From positions 2,579,001 to 2,643,000 of the forward strand of contig CP065014.1 of assembly GCA_016700335.1 (NCBI GenBank): a stretch of DNA of 64,000 bases, read 5' to 3'. The notes beneath the pieces were generated by a model. The model was not told where the DNA came from. It saw only the letters and a program-made list of their open reading frames with translations, and did no database searches. Shown one piece after another: positions 34,450 through 44,326 of the stretch. The stretch comes from Chlorobiota bacterium (GTDB taxonomy: Bacteria > Bacteroidota > Ignavibacteria > OLB7). Within the stretch, counting starts at the first letter, position 1, and each line of letters starts with the position of its first letter. The translations under genes and the position numbers were made by a program.

Positions 34450-35268
34450 TTAATACATTTTTAGAAGTTTTTTTAGATGATTAGTCTCCTCCCTCGTAAG
34501 TTGCCTGTAATCTCCTTGCCTAATTCCTTTTTTAGAAATACCACCATATTCAATTCTATCAAGTTTTGTAACTTTGTAATCATGAACTTCAAACATTCTT
34601 CTAACTTCCCTATTTTTTCCCTCAGTTAAAATAATGGTTACTTTATATCTATCATTATCTGCAATAAATAATTCACAAGGTTGAGTTACTTCACCATTTT
34701 CCAATTCAACTCCGTATGATATTTGCTTTGCTGTTTTAATTTCTAAAGGTTTATCTAACACAACATTATAAACTCTCTGGACTTTATATTTTGGGTGCAT
34801 CATTCTGTTTGCAAATTCTCCATCATTGGTTAGTATAAGTACACCAGTTGTATTTCTATCTAATCTACCAACTGGATAAATTCTTTCACGAGTTCTCATT
34901 AAGTCTAATACAGTTTTCCTTCCTCTTTCATCTTTGGTTGTTGTAATTACATTTTTAGGTTTGTTTAGAATCATATAAACATGGCGTTCAGCTTTAGTAA
35001 TCAATTTTTCATCAACCATAATTCTATCATCTGCACTTACCCTCCTACCAAGATCAGAAACTAGCTTGCCATTTACCTTAACTCTACCAAATTCAATCAA
35101 ATGATCTGCACCCCTCCTTGAAGTTAATCCTGAATCTGCAATAACTTTATTTAGCCTTGTTCCTTCTACTTTAATTTTCTTAACATCTTCAACTTGTTTC
35201 CTTTTTACTCCTTCAACTTTTCTGGGTCTAGATTCATCATTTGGTTTCGGTTGTATTCTTTTTCTCAT
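34450..35268 (-). CDS. RsuA/RluB-family pseudouridine synthase
   Basis: The 272 residues start with a basic, low-complexity region (about 1-35, Arg/Lys/Glu/Val), then an S4 RNA-binding domain (about 38-93, NKVIADSGLTSRRGADHLIEFG...). The pseudouridine-synthase catalytic domain follows, with Asp142-type motif GRLDRNTTGVLILTNDGEF (near 137) and the family box KNREVRRMFE (near 225). It modifies uridine in rRNA. RsuA acts on 16S U516 and RluB on 23S U2605; the S4 plus RluB-like tail (KGIRQGDYRQL) suggests RluB, but the assignment is not certain. It is read from a clear promoter at 35283-35312. Confidence 0.9.
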   Translation of the reverse strand: MRKRIQPKPNDESRPRKVEGVKRKQVEDVKKIKVEGTRLNKVIADSGLTSRRGADHLIEFGRVKVNGKLVSDLGRRVSADDRIMVDEKLITKAERHVYMILNKPKNVITTTKDERGRKTVLDLMRTRERIYPVGRLDRNTTGVLILTNDGEFANRMMHPKYKVQRVYNVVLDKPLEIKTAKQISYGVELENGEVTQPCELFIADNDRYKVTIILTEGKNREVRRMFEVHDYKVTKLDRIEYGGISKKGIRQGDYRQLTREETNHLKKLLKMY

Positions 35269-35282
35269 AATTTTTATTTTGG

Positions 35283-35312
35283 CAAAAATATCATTTGTCA
35301 GTCAGTCATCAA
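35283..35312 (-). promoter_or_regulatory. Promoter of the RsuA/RluB-family gene
   Basis: On the minus strand TTG (35310-35312), a 19-base spacer, then TATTTTTG (35283-35290) match the Bacteroidota promoter form exactly. The -7 box ends 14 bases before the start codon. The spacer contains three GTCA units in tandem. Confidence 0.6.
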
Positions 35313-35480
35313 TAATCAATTTTAATTCATTGAAAATTTTATCATTGTAACTGTAACTCATTTATCTGAATTGCATTGAAAATAAGTTAGATTAATGCAT
35401 ATTTAAAATCATTGTATATCAAACAAAAAAAAATTAAAAATAAATTTACATAGAATAAAATTATCAAATAAATTCGCATT

Positions 35481-36263
35481 ATGATATTAGTAATTCCATC
35501 TATTGAAATTAAAAAAGGTATTGCAGTAAGAACACCAAATCCAAATTGCGATGATTTTGTTTTTAATCCTGATAATACCTCAGAGCTAGCATTGCTATGG
35601 AGAAAAGAGAATGCTAAAACTATTCATGTAACCGATTATGATGGTATTTATGAAGGAGATTTATTTAATTTCAATGAGATTTGTGAGCTTACTAAAAATG
35701 TTGAAATTCCAATAGAATTATTATCCAAGTTTGAAGATGTTGAAGAATGCCGCAGGTGGCTTAATAACGGCATTTACAGGATAGTTGTCCACGATTTATT
35801 TTTAAAAGATCCTGTTGGAGTGCATAACTTAATAAATGAATTTGGATCTTCAAGAGTTTGTGCCGGAGCTATTACTAGAAATGGTTACTTAAGCAATGTT
35901 TGGCGAAATGTTGAGCCTATAACAACTTTAATGTTTTCTAAAAAAGTAGTTGAAATTGGTGCCAAAAGAATTTTCTTTACTGATAGGGATAGAGAAGGAA
36001 CATTGATGGGAGCTAATCTTGATGAGATAACAATTATTTCTAGTAATACTAATTTAAAAATTACTGTTGCTGGTGGTGTTGCCAGCCCAGAAAATTTGTG
36101 GGATATTCAAAAATTAGAAACCTCTAATGTTGATTCAGTTGTTATTGGGCGTGCACTTTGCGAGAATAAGTTCCCTTGCCAAAAACTTTGGAGGGATATT
36201 GAAGCAAAGAAAAGACGTGATGGACTTGAAGAAAAAGTATCTACATCAGACTTGAAAAAATAA
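35481..36263 (+). CDS. HisA-like phosphoribosyl-isomerase-fold protein with lost catalytic residues
   Basis: The 260 residues follow the HisA/HisF half-barrel pattern from the N-terminal VIPSIEIKKGIAVRT, through FFTDRDREGTLMGANL (near 166-180), to the C-half phosphate loops VAGGVASPENL (196-206) and VIGRAL (221-226). The catalytic Asp of strand 1 (AIDLKDG) is Glu9, the catalytic Asp of strand 5 (LDxxxG) is Ile131 (AITRNG), and the N-half phosphate loop GGGIR is LLSKF (80-84). Only the C-half phosphate site is kept. No other his gene is near. It therefore probably does not isomerise ProFAR; a new phosphorylated ligand or a regulatory role is possible but unsupported. Confidence 0.75.
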   Translation: MILVIPSIEIKKGIAVRTPNPNCDDFVFNPDNTSELALLWRKENAKTIHVTDYDGIYEGDLFNFNEICELTKNVEIPIELLSKFEDVEECRRWLNNGIYRIVVHDLFLKDPVGVHNLINEFGSSRVCAGAITRNGYLSNVWRNVEPITTLMFSKKVVEIGAKRIFFTDRDREGTLMGANLDEITIISSNTNLKITVAGGVASPENLWDIQKLETSNVDSVVIGRALCENKFPCQKLWRDIEAKKRRDGLEEKVSTSDLKK

Positions 36264-36392
36264 TAAATCAGATTAACTCATAAAAATATAAAGTAAATTT
36301 TGTTTTAATATTATTTTAAAAATTAAATTTAATTTGTTTTTTTAGAGAATAATAAATTGAGAATATTTAAATCTTGAATTATTTATTTAGTA

Positions 36393-37643
36393 TTATTCTT
36401 TCAATTTTTGAATTCTCTCTAACAAAGTTGGGTGAGAATAATGAAAGAAAACATACCATTTATTAGGATTTAAATTTGATAAATTGTGAGCTGATAATTT
36501 TTTTAATGAACTTATTAAATGCTCACTAGTACCTATATTCTCCTTTGCATAATTGTCTGCTTCATACTCATTTTTTCTTGAAAGAATGTTTATACCAATA
36601 CTTGCAAACATAGATATAGGGCTATACAAAAGAACAAAAGCCATTAAGCCCAAATGTAAAACTGCAATCTCTGTTTGTAAACCTAATGCATTTGTTAAGG
36701 ATGGATTTTTGATAAACAATGAAAGTAAGTACAACATAAAGCCCATTTGAAGCAATGAAACTACAAGACTTTTTAATATATGCTTCTTTTTATAATGACC
36801 AACCTCATGAGCTAATATGCTTACTAACTCATCATCTGATTGTTCTTTGATTAAAGTGTCATAAAATACAATACTTTTTTTTCTTCCTACACCACTGAAA
36901 AATGCGTTAGCTTTTGTGCTCCTTTTAGATCCATCAATTACAAATATATTTGATAATGGAAATTTAACTTTATTTCCAAATTTTTCAATCGCATCTCTTA
37001 ATGCTCCACTTTCTAATGGCAAAAGTTTATTAAATATTGGAACTATCAAACTTGTATAAAACATTGGGAGCAATATTATAATAACCGCGAAGGAGAGCCA
37101 AGTGTATATCCAAAAATTATCTCCAGCTATGTTATAAATCCAAACAAACAAGCTAAGAAGCCCTCCACCAATAATTATACCTAATATAAAACCCTTAACT
37201 TTATCAAGTATAAGTGTTTTCCAAGTCATTTTATTAAACCCAAACTTTTCTTCTATAATGAAGATATTATAAATTTCAAAAGGAAATGATACAATGCTTA
37301 ACACAATTAAATATAAACCAAAAAATAGTAGGGTTTGTAAAAATTGATTTTGAGTATAATTTGAGATTTGCAAATGTATAATAGCAAATACTTTAAAGTA
37401 TAAAAAACAAAATATTAGTACGGTACCAAATATATTTTCAATATTACTAAGTTTCCCCTTCGCTATATTATAACTGCGAGCTTTAGAATACTTTTCTTCA
37501 TCGTAAATGCTAGCAAGTTCAATTGGAATTGAGTTGTCCCAACTTTTAGCATTCATTGAATCTAAAATGTAATTTAGCAAAAAATCGAATAAAATAAATG
37601 CTAGAATTAATATTGTTAATGTAGAGATTTCGTTAGTTAGCAT
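36393..37643 (-). CDS. Ste24-type M48 membrane metalloprotease
   Basis: The 416-residue inner-membrane protein has about seven helices and the zinc motif HEVGHYKKKH (near 280), with the third ligand Glu in RKNEYEADNYA (near 363). The FNKMTWKTLILDKVKGFILG segment (near 138) and GVGRKKSIVFYDTLI (near 250) are family marks shared with CAAX prenyl protease 1 and bacterial M48A members. In bacteria such enzymes act in membrane protein quality control. It is monocistronic; 313 bases separate it from the next gene. Confidence 0.92.
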   Translation of the reverse strand: MLTNEISTLTILILAFILFDFLLNYILDSMNAKSWDNSIPIELASIYDEEKYSKARSYNIAKGKLSNIENIFGTVLIFCFLYFKVFAIIHLQISNYTQNQFLQTLLFFGLYLIVLSIVSFPFEIYNIFIIEEKFGFNKMTWKTLILDKVKGFILGIIIGGGLLSLFVWIYNIAGDNFWIYTWLSFAVIIILLPMFYTSLIVPIFNKLLPLESGALRDAIEKFGNKVKFPLSNIFVIDGSKRSTKANAFFSGVGRKKSIVFYDTLIKEQSDDELVSILAHEVGHYKKKHILKSLVVSLLQMGFMLYLLSLFIKNPSLTNALGLQTEIAVLHLGLMAFVLLYSPISMFASIGINILSRKNEYEADNYAKENIGTSEHLISSLKKLSAHNLSNLNPNKWYVFFHYSHPTLLERIQKLKE

Positions 37644-37956
37644 AAATATATTTATTTAAAATATAATTTATATAAAATTTGAGAATTAAACTTCTTTGAA
37701 TTAATTCAAGTATAAAATATTAATAAAAATTCAAAAATAACCTAACTGAGATTTGAAGCATAATCAATGAATTTTTAAGGAATAATTTCTGAAAACTAAA
37801 TTAAGTAAAATTAGAATAATTTATAATTCAACTATTTAATTATAGAACAGGTTAGTTTAAACTTAATATAAATTTTAATTATCGTAACTGAAACTTATAA
37901 ATAAATTCTACATTTTTCATCTAATCAATTTTTTACAAATAACCCATTTAGAATCT
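37644..37956. other. Intergenic stretch between the Ste24 and YgjP-type genes
   Basis: This 313-base gap is uniformly AT-rich. I see no open frame of useful length, no clear hairpin with a T run and no complete Bacteroidota promoter signature. It must hold the promoter of the minus-strand Ste24 gene near 37650-37700, and the 3' end region of the YgjP-type gene. Confidence 0.5.
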
Positions 37957-38673
37957 TTAAATTAACAAAGCTGCAATTCTCAAACCCTCAGTTTTAAGCC
38001 ATCTTTCACTAATTTTATAATCTGCATCATATTTATTTACATGTTCCCAATATTCTTTTGAGTGATTGAAATAAATTCTATGAGATAATTCATGAATAGC
38101 TAAATAATGGATAACTTTTTCTGGCATCATAACCAACCTCCAGTTAAAATTAAGGTTGCCATCTTTTGTACAGCTTCCCCATTTTGTTCGCTGGTCTCGA
38201 ATAGTAATTTTATTGAATGAAATATTCATTCTATTTGCTTCAAAGATTACAATTCTTTTTATGTGATTTTTAGCTCTTTGCTTTAACCACAAGCAAACAA
38301 TTTCTTTTATTCTATGTTCAATTTTTTTTGCCAAAACAATATTCAAAATCTGATCTTTAAATAAAACTTTTGCACCTTTTGTTTCTTCATTTATTTGAAC
38401 ATTAGTTTGAGTTAAATTTCCTAGATAATAAAAACTAGTCCCATTTTGAAATTCAGTTTTTGGTAAATGCAATTCAAAGCGAATTACATTTTTCAATATC
38501 CATTCCTCTTTTTCTCTGATCAAATTATCAGTATTTACATATTTACCAAGCTTTAAAGGTAAAATAACAGTAATTCCAGACATTGGTGAAATTTTAATGG
38601 AAATACCCTTAGAGCGAGGACTTCTAATCACATCATAATTTAAAGTAAAAACTCCTAGTTTAATTTGGGGCAT
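37957..38673 (-). CDS. YgjP-like metal-dependent hydrolase (DUF45/M48-type)
   Basis: The 238 residues match the YgjP/DUF45 family of WLM-like metallopeptidases: an N-terminal beta region (PRSKGISIKISPMSGITVILP), the TKWGSCTKDGNLNFNWRLVMMP segment (about 165-185) and the zinc motif HELSHRIYFNHS (about 198-209). Family members are often next to restriction or nucleotide-related genes; here the gene is isolated. Cellular role is uncertain. Confidence 0.9.
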   Translation of the reverse strand: MPQIKLGVFTLNYDVIRSPRSKGISIKISPMSGITVILPLKLGKYVNTDNLIREKEEWILKNVIRFELHLPKTEFQNGTSFYYLGNLTQTNVQINEETKGAKVLFKDQILNIVLAKKIEHRIKEIVCLWLKQRAKNHIKRIVIFEANRMNISFNKITIRDQRTKWGSCTKDGNLNFNWRLVMMPEKVIHYLAIHELSHRIYFNHSKEYWEHVNKYDADYKISERWLKTEGLRIAALLI

Positions 38674-38683
38674 AATTATTTTA

Positions 38684-38713
38684 TTGGTAGCTAATAATAA
38701 AAGTTTATTTTTG
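38684..38713 (+). promoter_or_regulatory. Promoter of the 38754 lipoprotein gene
   Basis: TTG (38684-38686), a 19-base spacer, then TATTTTTG (38706-38713) fit the Bacteroidota promoter form. A 40-base leader follows before the ATG. The match is as good as the one at 35283-35312. Confidence 0.6.
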
Positions 38714-38753
38714 CACTCTGCAAAAATCTAATAATAAATAATATCTACAAGAA

Positions 38754-39407
38754 ATGAAAAAACATTTTTTTTATCTAGCGATAATAGCTTCCTTTACTTT
38801 TGGCTTGAATGCCTGTGGTACTGGAGGTGAGAATCCAGAGAAAGTTTACGAAGAAATTACAAAAGCTGCAAGTGCTGGAGATGCTGAAGCTTTGTATGAT
38901 CGCTTTGATACAAACTTAAGAGCAAGAATTGATCAAATGATGGAGATGCAAAAGAAAAATAAAGATCAAGCTCCACCAGAGGAGAAAAAATTTATTGACT
39001 CAATCCAAAATTTAAAAGGTAAAGAAGCATTCGTTAAATTATTCAAATTAAATAAAGAGAAAATGGCAATGCCATTTAAAGGAAAGTATAAAATTTTAAG
39101 CAACGATACATATGTAATAATGTCAACTCAGCATGAAGGTGGGTCACCAGATTTATTTTATATGCGTTTAGTTGATGGGAAGTTGAAAGTTAGTGCTCCA
39201 CCTCAGCCATCTCCTGCTTCACCAGATATGCCAGCTCCTAAGCAAGATATGCAACAACCACCTCAAATGCAACAACAACAAGAAATGCCTCCACCACAAA
39301 ATGGGAAAGGTAAGCCTGGAATGCAAAATGGAAATGGTAAACAAGAAATGCCTACTACTCCTAATAATATGAATGGCAAACCTGGAATGCCTTCTGGTAA
39401 AAAGTAA
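38754..39407 (+). CDS. Lipoprotein with Met/Gln/Pro/Gly/Asn-rich tail
   Basis: The 217 residues begin with a signal and lipobox (GLNA-Cys21). Residues about 27-135 look like an alpha/beta domain similar to NTF2-like lipoproteins of the DUF4878 kind: VYEEITKAASAGDAEALYDRF, then a strand YKILSNDTYVIMSTQH. From about 145 to the end the chain becomes a disordered tail of PQMQQQQEMPPPQNGKGKPGM-type sequence, with several Met and Gly-Lys-Pro-Gly-Met-like repeats. Methionine-rich tails can bind soft metals such as copper, but that is inference. A strong terminator follows. Confidence 0.75.
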   Translation: MKKHFFYLAIIASFTFGLNACGTGGENPEKVYEEITKAASAGDAEALYDRFDTNLRARIDQMMEMQKKNKDQAPPEEKKFIDSIQNLKGKEAFVKLFKLNKEKMAMPFKGKYKILSNDTYVIMSTQHEGGSPDLFYMRLVDGKLKVSAPPQPSPASPDMPAPKQDMQQPPQMQQQQEMPPPQNGKGKPGMQNGNGKQEMPTTPNNMNGKPGMPSGKK

Positions 39408-39452
39408 TATATCTACTTAATTATACATTATTATTTTTGTATATATAAATTT

Positions 39453-39486
39453 AGTCAGCTTGTTTAAATCAGGCTGACTTTTTTTT
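39453..39486 (+). terminator. Rho-independent terminator after the 38754 lipoprotein gene
   Basis: AGTCAGCTTG (39453-39462) pairs with CAGGCTGACT (39470-39479), ten positions with one G-U, over a seven-base loop, followed by eight T. Confidence 0.9.
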
Positions 39487-39589
39487 ATTATAATTATTAC
39501 AAAAAAATTATTGTTTCAAAACGGTAACTTCCTTACCTTTAAAGGATATACAAATTAATTATATTTTGCTTTAATATAAATTCATTCTA

Positions 39590-42500
39590 TTGAAGGCAGT
39601 TCTAAAAATATCTAGATTTATTGTTGGCATAATAGCTTTAACAATTGCAACTACAACCTTAGCTGGAAGTATTGTTGTTGTTGCTTTGCAAAGTGAATCT
39701 TTTAGAGCTTGGTTGATTAAGAGTGGATTAGAATACATTCAACCATATGTACTAGGTAAGATTGAAATTGGCGATATTTCTGGGAATCCTGTTTTTGGAT
39801 TAAAATTGTTAAATGTAAAATTAATTTCTTCTAGTGGAAGTAATGTAATTTCAACGCCTCAAATTGATTTAAATTATCAGTTATTACCTTTTACAAAAAA
39901 AAATATATTAGCTAAAGTTTTTATTCATAACCCTGATATAAATTTAACTAGAAGTAATATTGATAGTGTATGGAATTTTACACAGTTATTCAAACCAAGT
40001 AATGACACAACTTCAAAACCTTTTAATTTTAATATAGAAGTATCTTCATTTGAAATTGAAAATGGGAACATCCATTTTGATGATAATACTATTTTACCAA
40101 TTAATTATATAGATAGTAGTCTTGATTATTCTCATATTAATCTACAAGATTTAAATGTTAGTTTGTCAGCTAAAATTAATTCTAAATCACAAAATGTAAT
40201 AATCCAGAACCTAAAATTTTATCTACCTAAGAATGATATTAGGGTATTAGAACTATCAGGTGATTTTGCAGTTGATTCAACGGGAACAAAGGTTGATAAA
40301 TTGAGATTAGAAACAGATAAAACTCTTGCTAATATTACAGCTTCAATTGATTCATTAAATATATTGAAGCCTGAGAACATGAAAGAATGGAAAAAATTTC
40401 CTGTTAAATTATCACTATCTTCTCCAAGAATTTCAACATTAGAGTTAAGAAAATTTATTCCTTCACTTAATTTTTTAAATGGAGCTCCTTCAATTGAATT
40501 AGAAGTTTTAGGTAATTATGGGAACATAGATATTAAGAAACTTCAATTAGGTTTAAGTTCTTCTAAACTAAATTTAACAGGTAATTTAAAAAACCTTAAT
40601 GACCCCGATAAACTTTACCTGGACGTAAAGATATCTGAAACTAAACTGAGTCATAAAGATGTTATAACTTTTATACCTGGCTTAAATTTACCTAACTTAA
40701 AATACCTTGGTAATGTTGATTTGAAAGAAGCAACTTTTATTGGAGAGCCATTAAATTTTAAAGCTACAATTAATGCATTCACTGCTATTGGTAAAGTTAT
40801 AGGTGGTGCACAGCTTGACTTGCGTGGTAAAGAGATGTTATACACTGGTGATGTTTATTTAACTCATGCAAATGCTGCTCCTGCTTTCAAAAACAACAAT
40901 TACAAATCGGATTTTACTGGTAGAATTGTTATAAATGGTGAAGGTATGGCTTTAAATAAGCTTAAAGCTAGCACAAGAATTGAAGCTGAGGCATCTTCAA
41001 TTGGTGATTATAAATTCAAAAAATTATTCTTGGATTGCAAAGCAAGTAATGGAGGTGTACTAAATTTTGATACATTAATGATTGCTTTCGATAAAAAATC
41101 TCCACTTGAAGAATTCTTAACAAATTCTGATTCTAATTTGCAATTCATACCAAAAGAGATTAAAACAATTTTTGGAAACAAAATTCAAATAGACAAAAAA
41201 AGTAGAGATTTATTTAGTAGCAATCCATCAATTTCATTGAGTGGTGAAATTGATTTGAGAAATCTAAAAAAAATTAAATACAAGTTTATTTCTAAAACTA
41301 AAGCATTCGATTTATCTGATATTACTCTTGATAATAAAAATAGAACTAGTTTAACTTTTGAACTTGAAGCAAATGGAATTGGTACTGAACTTGATAGCCT
41401 TGAAGGTACTTATAAACTTTCTATGATTGATGCCAAAATTCCTGGTAAGCAACTCCCATCATTCAACTTAGATATGACATTATTTAGGGAAGGCAAAGAA
41501 AATAGAACATGGAAATTAAACTCTGATATTGCAGATGCTGAGGTTTCTGGTAAATGGTATTTTAGTAATATTTTACCAACAGTTAAAGTTGGTGCAAAAG
41601 CATTAATTGAATATCTTTCTAGAAAAGCACAATTTAAAATTGAGCCATTTTATACAAAAATTGAAAATCCCTTTGATAATGAAGTTGATGTGAAATATAA
41701 AATTGTTACTAAAGATCTTACACCTATAGAAATATTTTTAGATAGAACAAAGTTTCAATCAGTTTCAAATCTTGAAGGTGAAATTTTTGGAACACAAAAG
41801 TTAATAACAATAACATCTATTGGTGAAATTAAAGAACTTGTTTTTGAAAATGACTCAACAAAAATTGATATTAATAATTTAAAATTTGATATTAATGCTA
41901 GGAATATTGCACCAGGAAGAATTGAGGAAATGACAATTGCAGACATAAATTTACAAAGCAATTCAGATATAAAATTTAATAAATTGACATTTGGTTCTCC
42001 AAACTTATCAACAACGTTAGAAGGTGGTTATCTTAAAGTACGTGGTGCCGTTTCAATCAATAAGTCAGTATCATTTGCCATTAATGGGATAATGGATGCT
42101 ACAGATCCAGAAAGTGGCTACATCGCTAGGTTAGATACAACAATAATTTCTTTGCCAAACAAACTAGAATGGAAAAATGTAGGTGAAACTAAAGTAACTA
42201 TTTTATATGATGGAACAATCAATATTGATACTGCTTCTTTACAAAGGAATGGAGCTGAAATTGCAGCTATAACTGGTTCATTAAAGTATGACTCATTAAA
42301 AAATGTAAAGGTAAATTTAATAAATGGTTCATTTACTAATCTTAAAAAAATTACTGAAGGTACTGGTGTTGCTAAAACGCTTGAATCTTTAAGTGGTACT
42401 ATTAAAGATGTAAGTTTCATTTTAAATGGAACTTTCGAAAACCCAAATATTGAAGGGAAATTATTAATTGATTCATTATGTTATGCAGGTATTACTATTG

Positions 42501-44299
42501 GGAATTTTAAATCAAATCTACAATATTCTAATTTAAATTTATCAGGTAATGCAGTAATTAATAAACTTAATTCAACTGATAAAGCTACAATAGAACTAAC
42601 TGCTGAATCTGTTCCATTAGATCTAGCTTTCGCTGATAGAGATGAGAGACTATTAAAAGATAAATTTTTAAAAATATCAGCTCAGGGAGAACAACTTCCA
42701 TTAGCTGTTGCTGAGCCATTTTTACCAGGAATAAAAGTTGACAAAAAGAAGGGTGGTACTGTTGATTTATCAGTTACAGCAAGTGGGAAAATTCCAAATA
42801 TAGAACTAAGTGGAAAGGGAAAAGTAAGCAATGCAAGGATTTTAGTTTTGGGTAACAATTTATATTATGGTGCGAATGCAAACCTTGAGTTTAATAAAAA
42901 TACTTTAGAAATCAATAATGCAATTATTAAAAATGATCGTTTTGATGACCCTAAAGGAGTTAACTATGCCGAGATAAATGGTAAAATTTATTTTGGAGGA
43001 TTCAATGTTGATTCTATAGATTTTAAAGCTAGGAGTAATAAAATTCTTGTTATGAGTGAAGCTACTCAAAGTGTTAATGAACTTATGTATGGTCCACTTT
43101 ATATAGCTGGGGGAGTAAATGGCAAAGATCCATTACATTTCCATGGAAGCCTTGATAATCCTGAATTTGATGGCTTTTTATACATACTTGATGGAAGCCA
43201 ATTAACAATGCCTTTAAAGGAAGAAGCAAAATCAAAATCAAATACAATTATTTATTATCGAAATAATGAATTGGATAAAAAAAGAGCATCAGATTCTATA
43301 CTTGCTTTAAAAGATTCTATAAGACTAACAGAAAATAAACAAGATTCTATTCCTCGCGAAGGGTCATTAATTGAAGCATCCAAAAAGGCTTCTGATTTAT
43401 TAAAAAGTAAATCTTCAAAACCAATTAACAACAAATCTTTTAGTGATAGAATTATGTATGACTTAGAAATTAGCATTCCAAATACCATGCAACTAATAAT
43501 GAATTTTAGTAATAGTAATCTATTAGTTGATAAATTAACTGCTCAATTAACTAATAAAGATGAAGCTCCATTACAGTTTACACGTGGGAAAGATGGAATA
43601 ATGTATATGACTGGTAAAGTGCATGTTAATGAGGATTCAAGATATGATTTATTTTTTAAAACTTTTAAAGCGGGTGGTGATTTAAAATTTTCGAAAGATT
43701 TTCTTAATCCAGATTTATACTTAGTTGCAACTTACCAGGGCAATGAGTATGATGAAATTAATAAAAAAGTTAACCAATTTTTAATATTAGTGAATATAAC
43801 TGGTACAAAAAATATTCCTAAAATAAAATTTGATTATAAGTTCTCAAATGGTGAGAAAGATCCTACATTAACAATTGATGAAATTGAAAAAGATGCTATA
43901 AGCTTATTGGCAGTTGGTAAAAAATTCAGTGATATAAAAGGAGGGAAATTAGACTTTTCAAATTTAGGGAAAGATATTGTAAATGATTTTAGTTCAGTAT
44001 TAGCAAATCAATTAATTACAGATCTTTTAGGAAATGGATTGTTAAAAGGATTTACTTATGATCTTTCTTCTTCAAGAGTAAAATATATTACTCAGTTAGA
44101 CAAGGGAACACTAATTGTTGAATTTGGTGTAACAAACCAACAAGGGAAACAAGGTGTTATTACTTATGAATTGCCATTATCATCACTAATCACATTTGGA
44201 TTGGAAGGAACCTACCCAGGATTATCTTCTTCAAAAGTATCAGAATCTGAAGCAAATGGAATTTTTAAAGTAAAATTTGTTGCAAGGGCTAAATGGTGA
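39590..44299 (+). CDS. TamB-like translocation and assembly module protein
   Basis: The 1569-residue protein starts with a membrane anchor (about 7-30, FIVGIIALTIATTTLAGSIVVVAL) followed by an AsmA-like N-terminal part and a very long run of beta-strands forming the periplasmic groove. It ends in the DUF490/TamB C-terminal domain (about 1360-1565, GGDLKFSKDFLNPDLYLVATYQGNEYDEINKK...). TamB spans the periplasm and transports phospholipids or helps insert outer-membrane proteins. The start is TTG at 39590 (MKAVLKISRF). The outer-membrane barrel gene begins 168 bases downstream; TamA-like (Omp85) is not in the window. Confidence 0.85.
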   Translation: MKAVLKISRFIVGIIALTIATTTLAGSIVVVALQSESFRAWLIKSGLEYIQPYVLGKIEIGDISGNPVFGLKLLNVKLISSSGSNVISTPQIDLNYQLLPFTKKNILAKVFIHNPDINLTRSNIDSVWNFTQLFKPSNDTTSKPFNFNIEVSSFEIENGNIHFDDNTILPINYIDSSLDYSHINLQDLNVSLSAKINSKSQNVIIQNLKFYLPKNDIRVLELSGDFAVDSTGTKVDKLRLETDKTLANITASIDSLNILKPENMKEWKKFPVKLSLSSPRISTLELRKFIPSLNFLNGAPSIELEVLGNYGNIDIKKLQLGLSSSKLNLTGNLKNLNDPDKLYLDVKISETKLSHKDVITFIPGLNLPNLKYLGNVDLKEATFIGEPLNFKATINAFTAIGKVIGGAQLDLRGKEMLYTGDVYLTHANAAPAFKNNNYKSDFTGRIVINGEGMALNKLKASTRIEAEASSIGDYKFKKLFLDCKASNGGVLNFDTLMIAFDKKSPLEEFLTNSDSNLQFIPKEIKTIFGNKIQIDKKSRDLFSSNPSISLSGEIDLRNLKKIKYKFISKTKAFDLSDITLDNKNRTSLTFELEANGIGTELDSLEGTYKLSMIDAKIPGKQLPSFNLDMTLFREGKENRTWKLNSDIADAEVSGKWYFSNILPTVKVGAKALIEYLSRKAQFKIEPFYTKIENPFDNEVDVKYKIVTKDLTPIEIFLDRTKFQSVSNLEGEIFGTQKLITITSIGEIKELVFENDSTKIDINNLKFDINARNIAPGRIEEMTIADINLQSNSDIKFNKLTFGSPNLSTTLEGGYLKVRGAVSINKSVSFAINGIMDATDPESGYIARLDTTIISLPNKLEWKNVGETKVTILYDGTINIDTASLQRNGAEIAAITGSLKYDSLKNVKVNLINGSFTNLKKITEGTGVAKTLESLSGTIKDVSFILNGTFENPNIEGKLLIDSLCYAGITIGNFKSNLQYSNLNLSGNAVINKLNSTDKATIELTAESVPLDLAFADRDERLLKDKFLKISAQGEQLPLAVAEPFLPGIKVDKKKGGTVDLSVTASGKIPNIELSGKGKVSNARILVLGNNLYYGANANLEFNKNTLEINNAIIKNDRFDDPKGVNYAEINGKIYFGGFNVDSIDFKARSNKILVMSEATQSVNELMYGPLYIAGGVNGKDPLHFHGSLDNPEFDGFLYILDGSQLTMPLKEEAKSKSNTIIYYRNNELDKKRASDSILALKDSIRLTENKQDSIPREGSLIEASKKASDLLKSKSSKPINNKSFSDRIMYDLEISIPNTMQLIMNFSNSNLLVDKLTAQLTNKDEAPLQFTRGKDGIMYMTGKVHVNEDSRYDLFFKTFKAGGDLKFSKDFLNPDLYLVATYQGNEYDEINKKVNQFLILVNITGTKNIPKIKFDYKFSNGEKDPTLTIDEIEKDAISLLAVGKKFSDIKGGKLDFSNLGKDIVNDFSSVLANQLITDLLGNGLLKGFTYDLSSSRVKYITQLDKGTLIVEFGVTNQQGKQGVITYELPLSSLITFGLEGTYPGLSSSKVSESEANGIFKVKFVARAKW

Positions 44300-44326
44300 T
44301 TTGTATATAATAAATTAAAATTTCAG

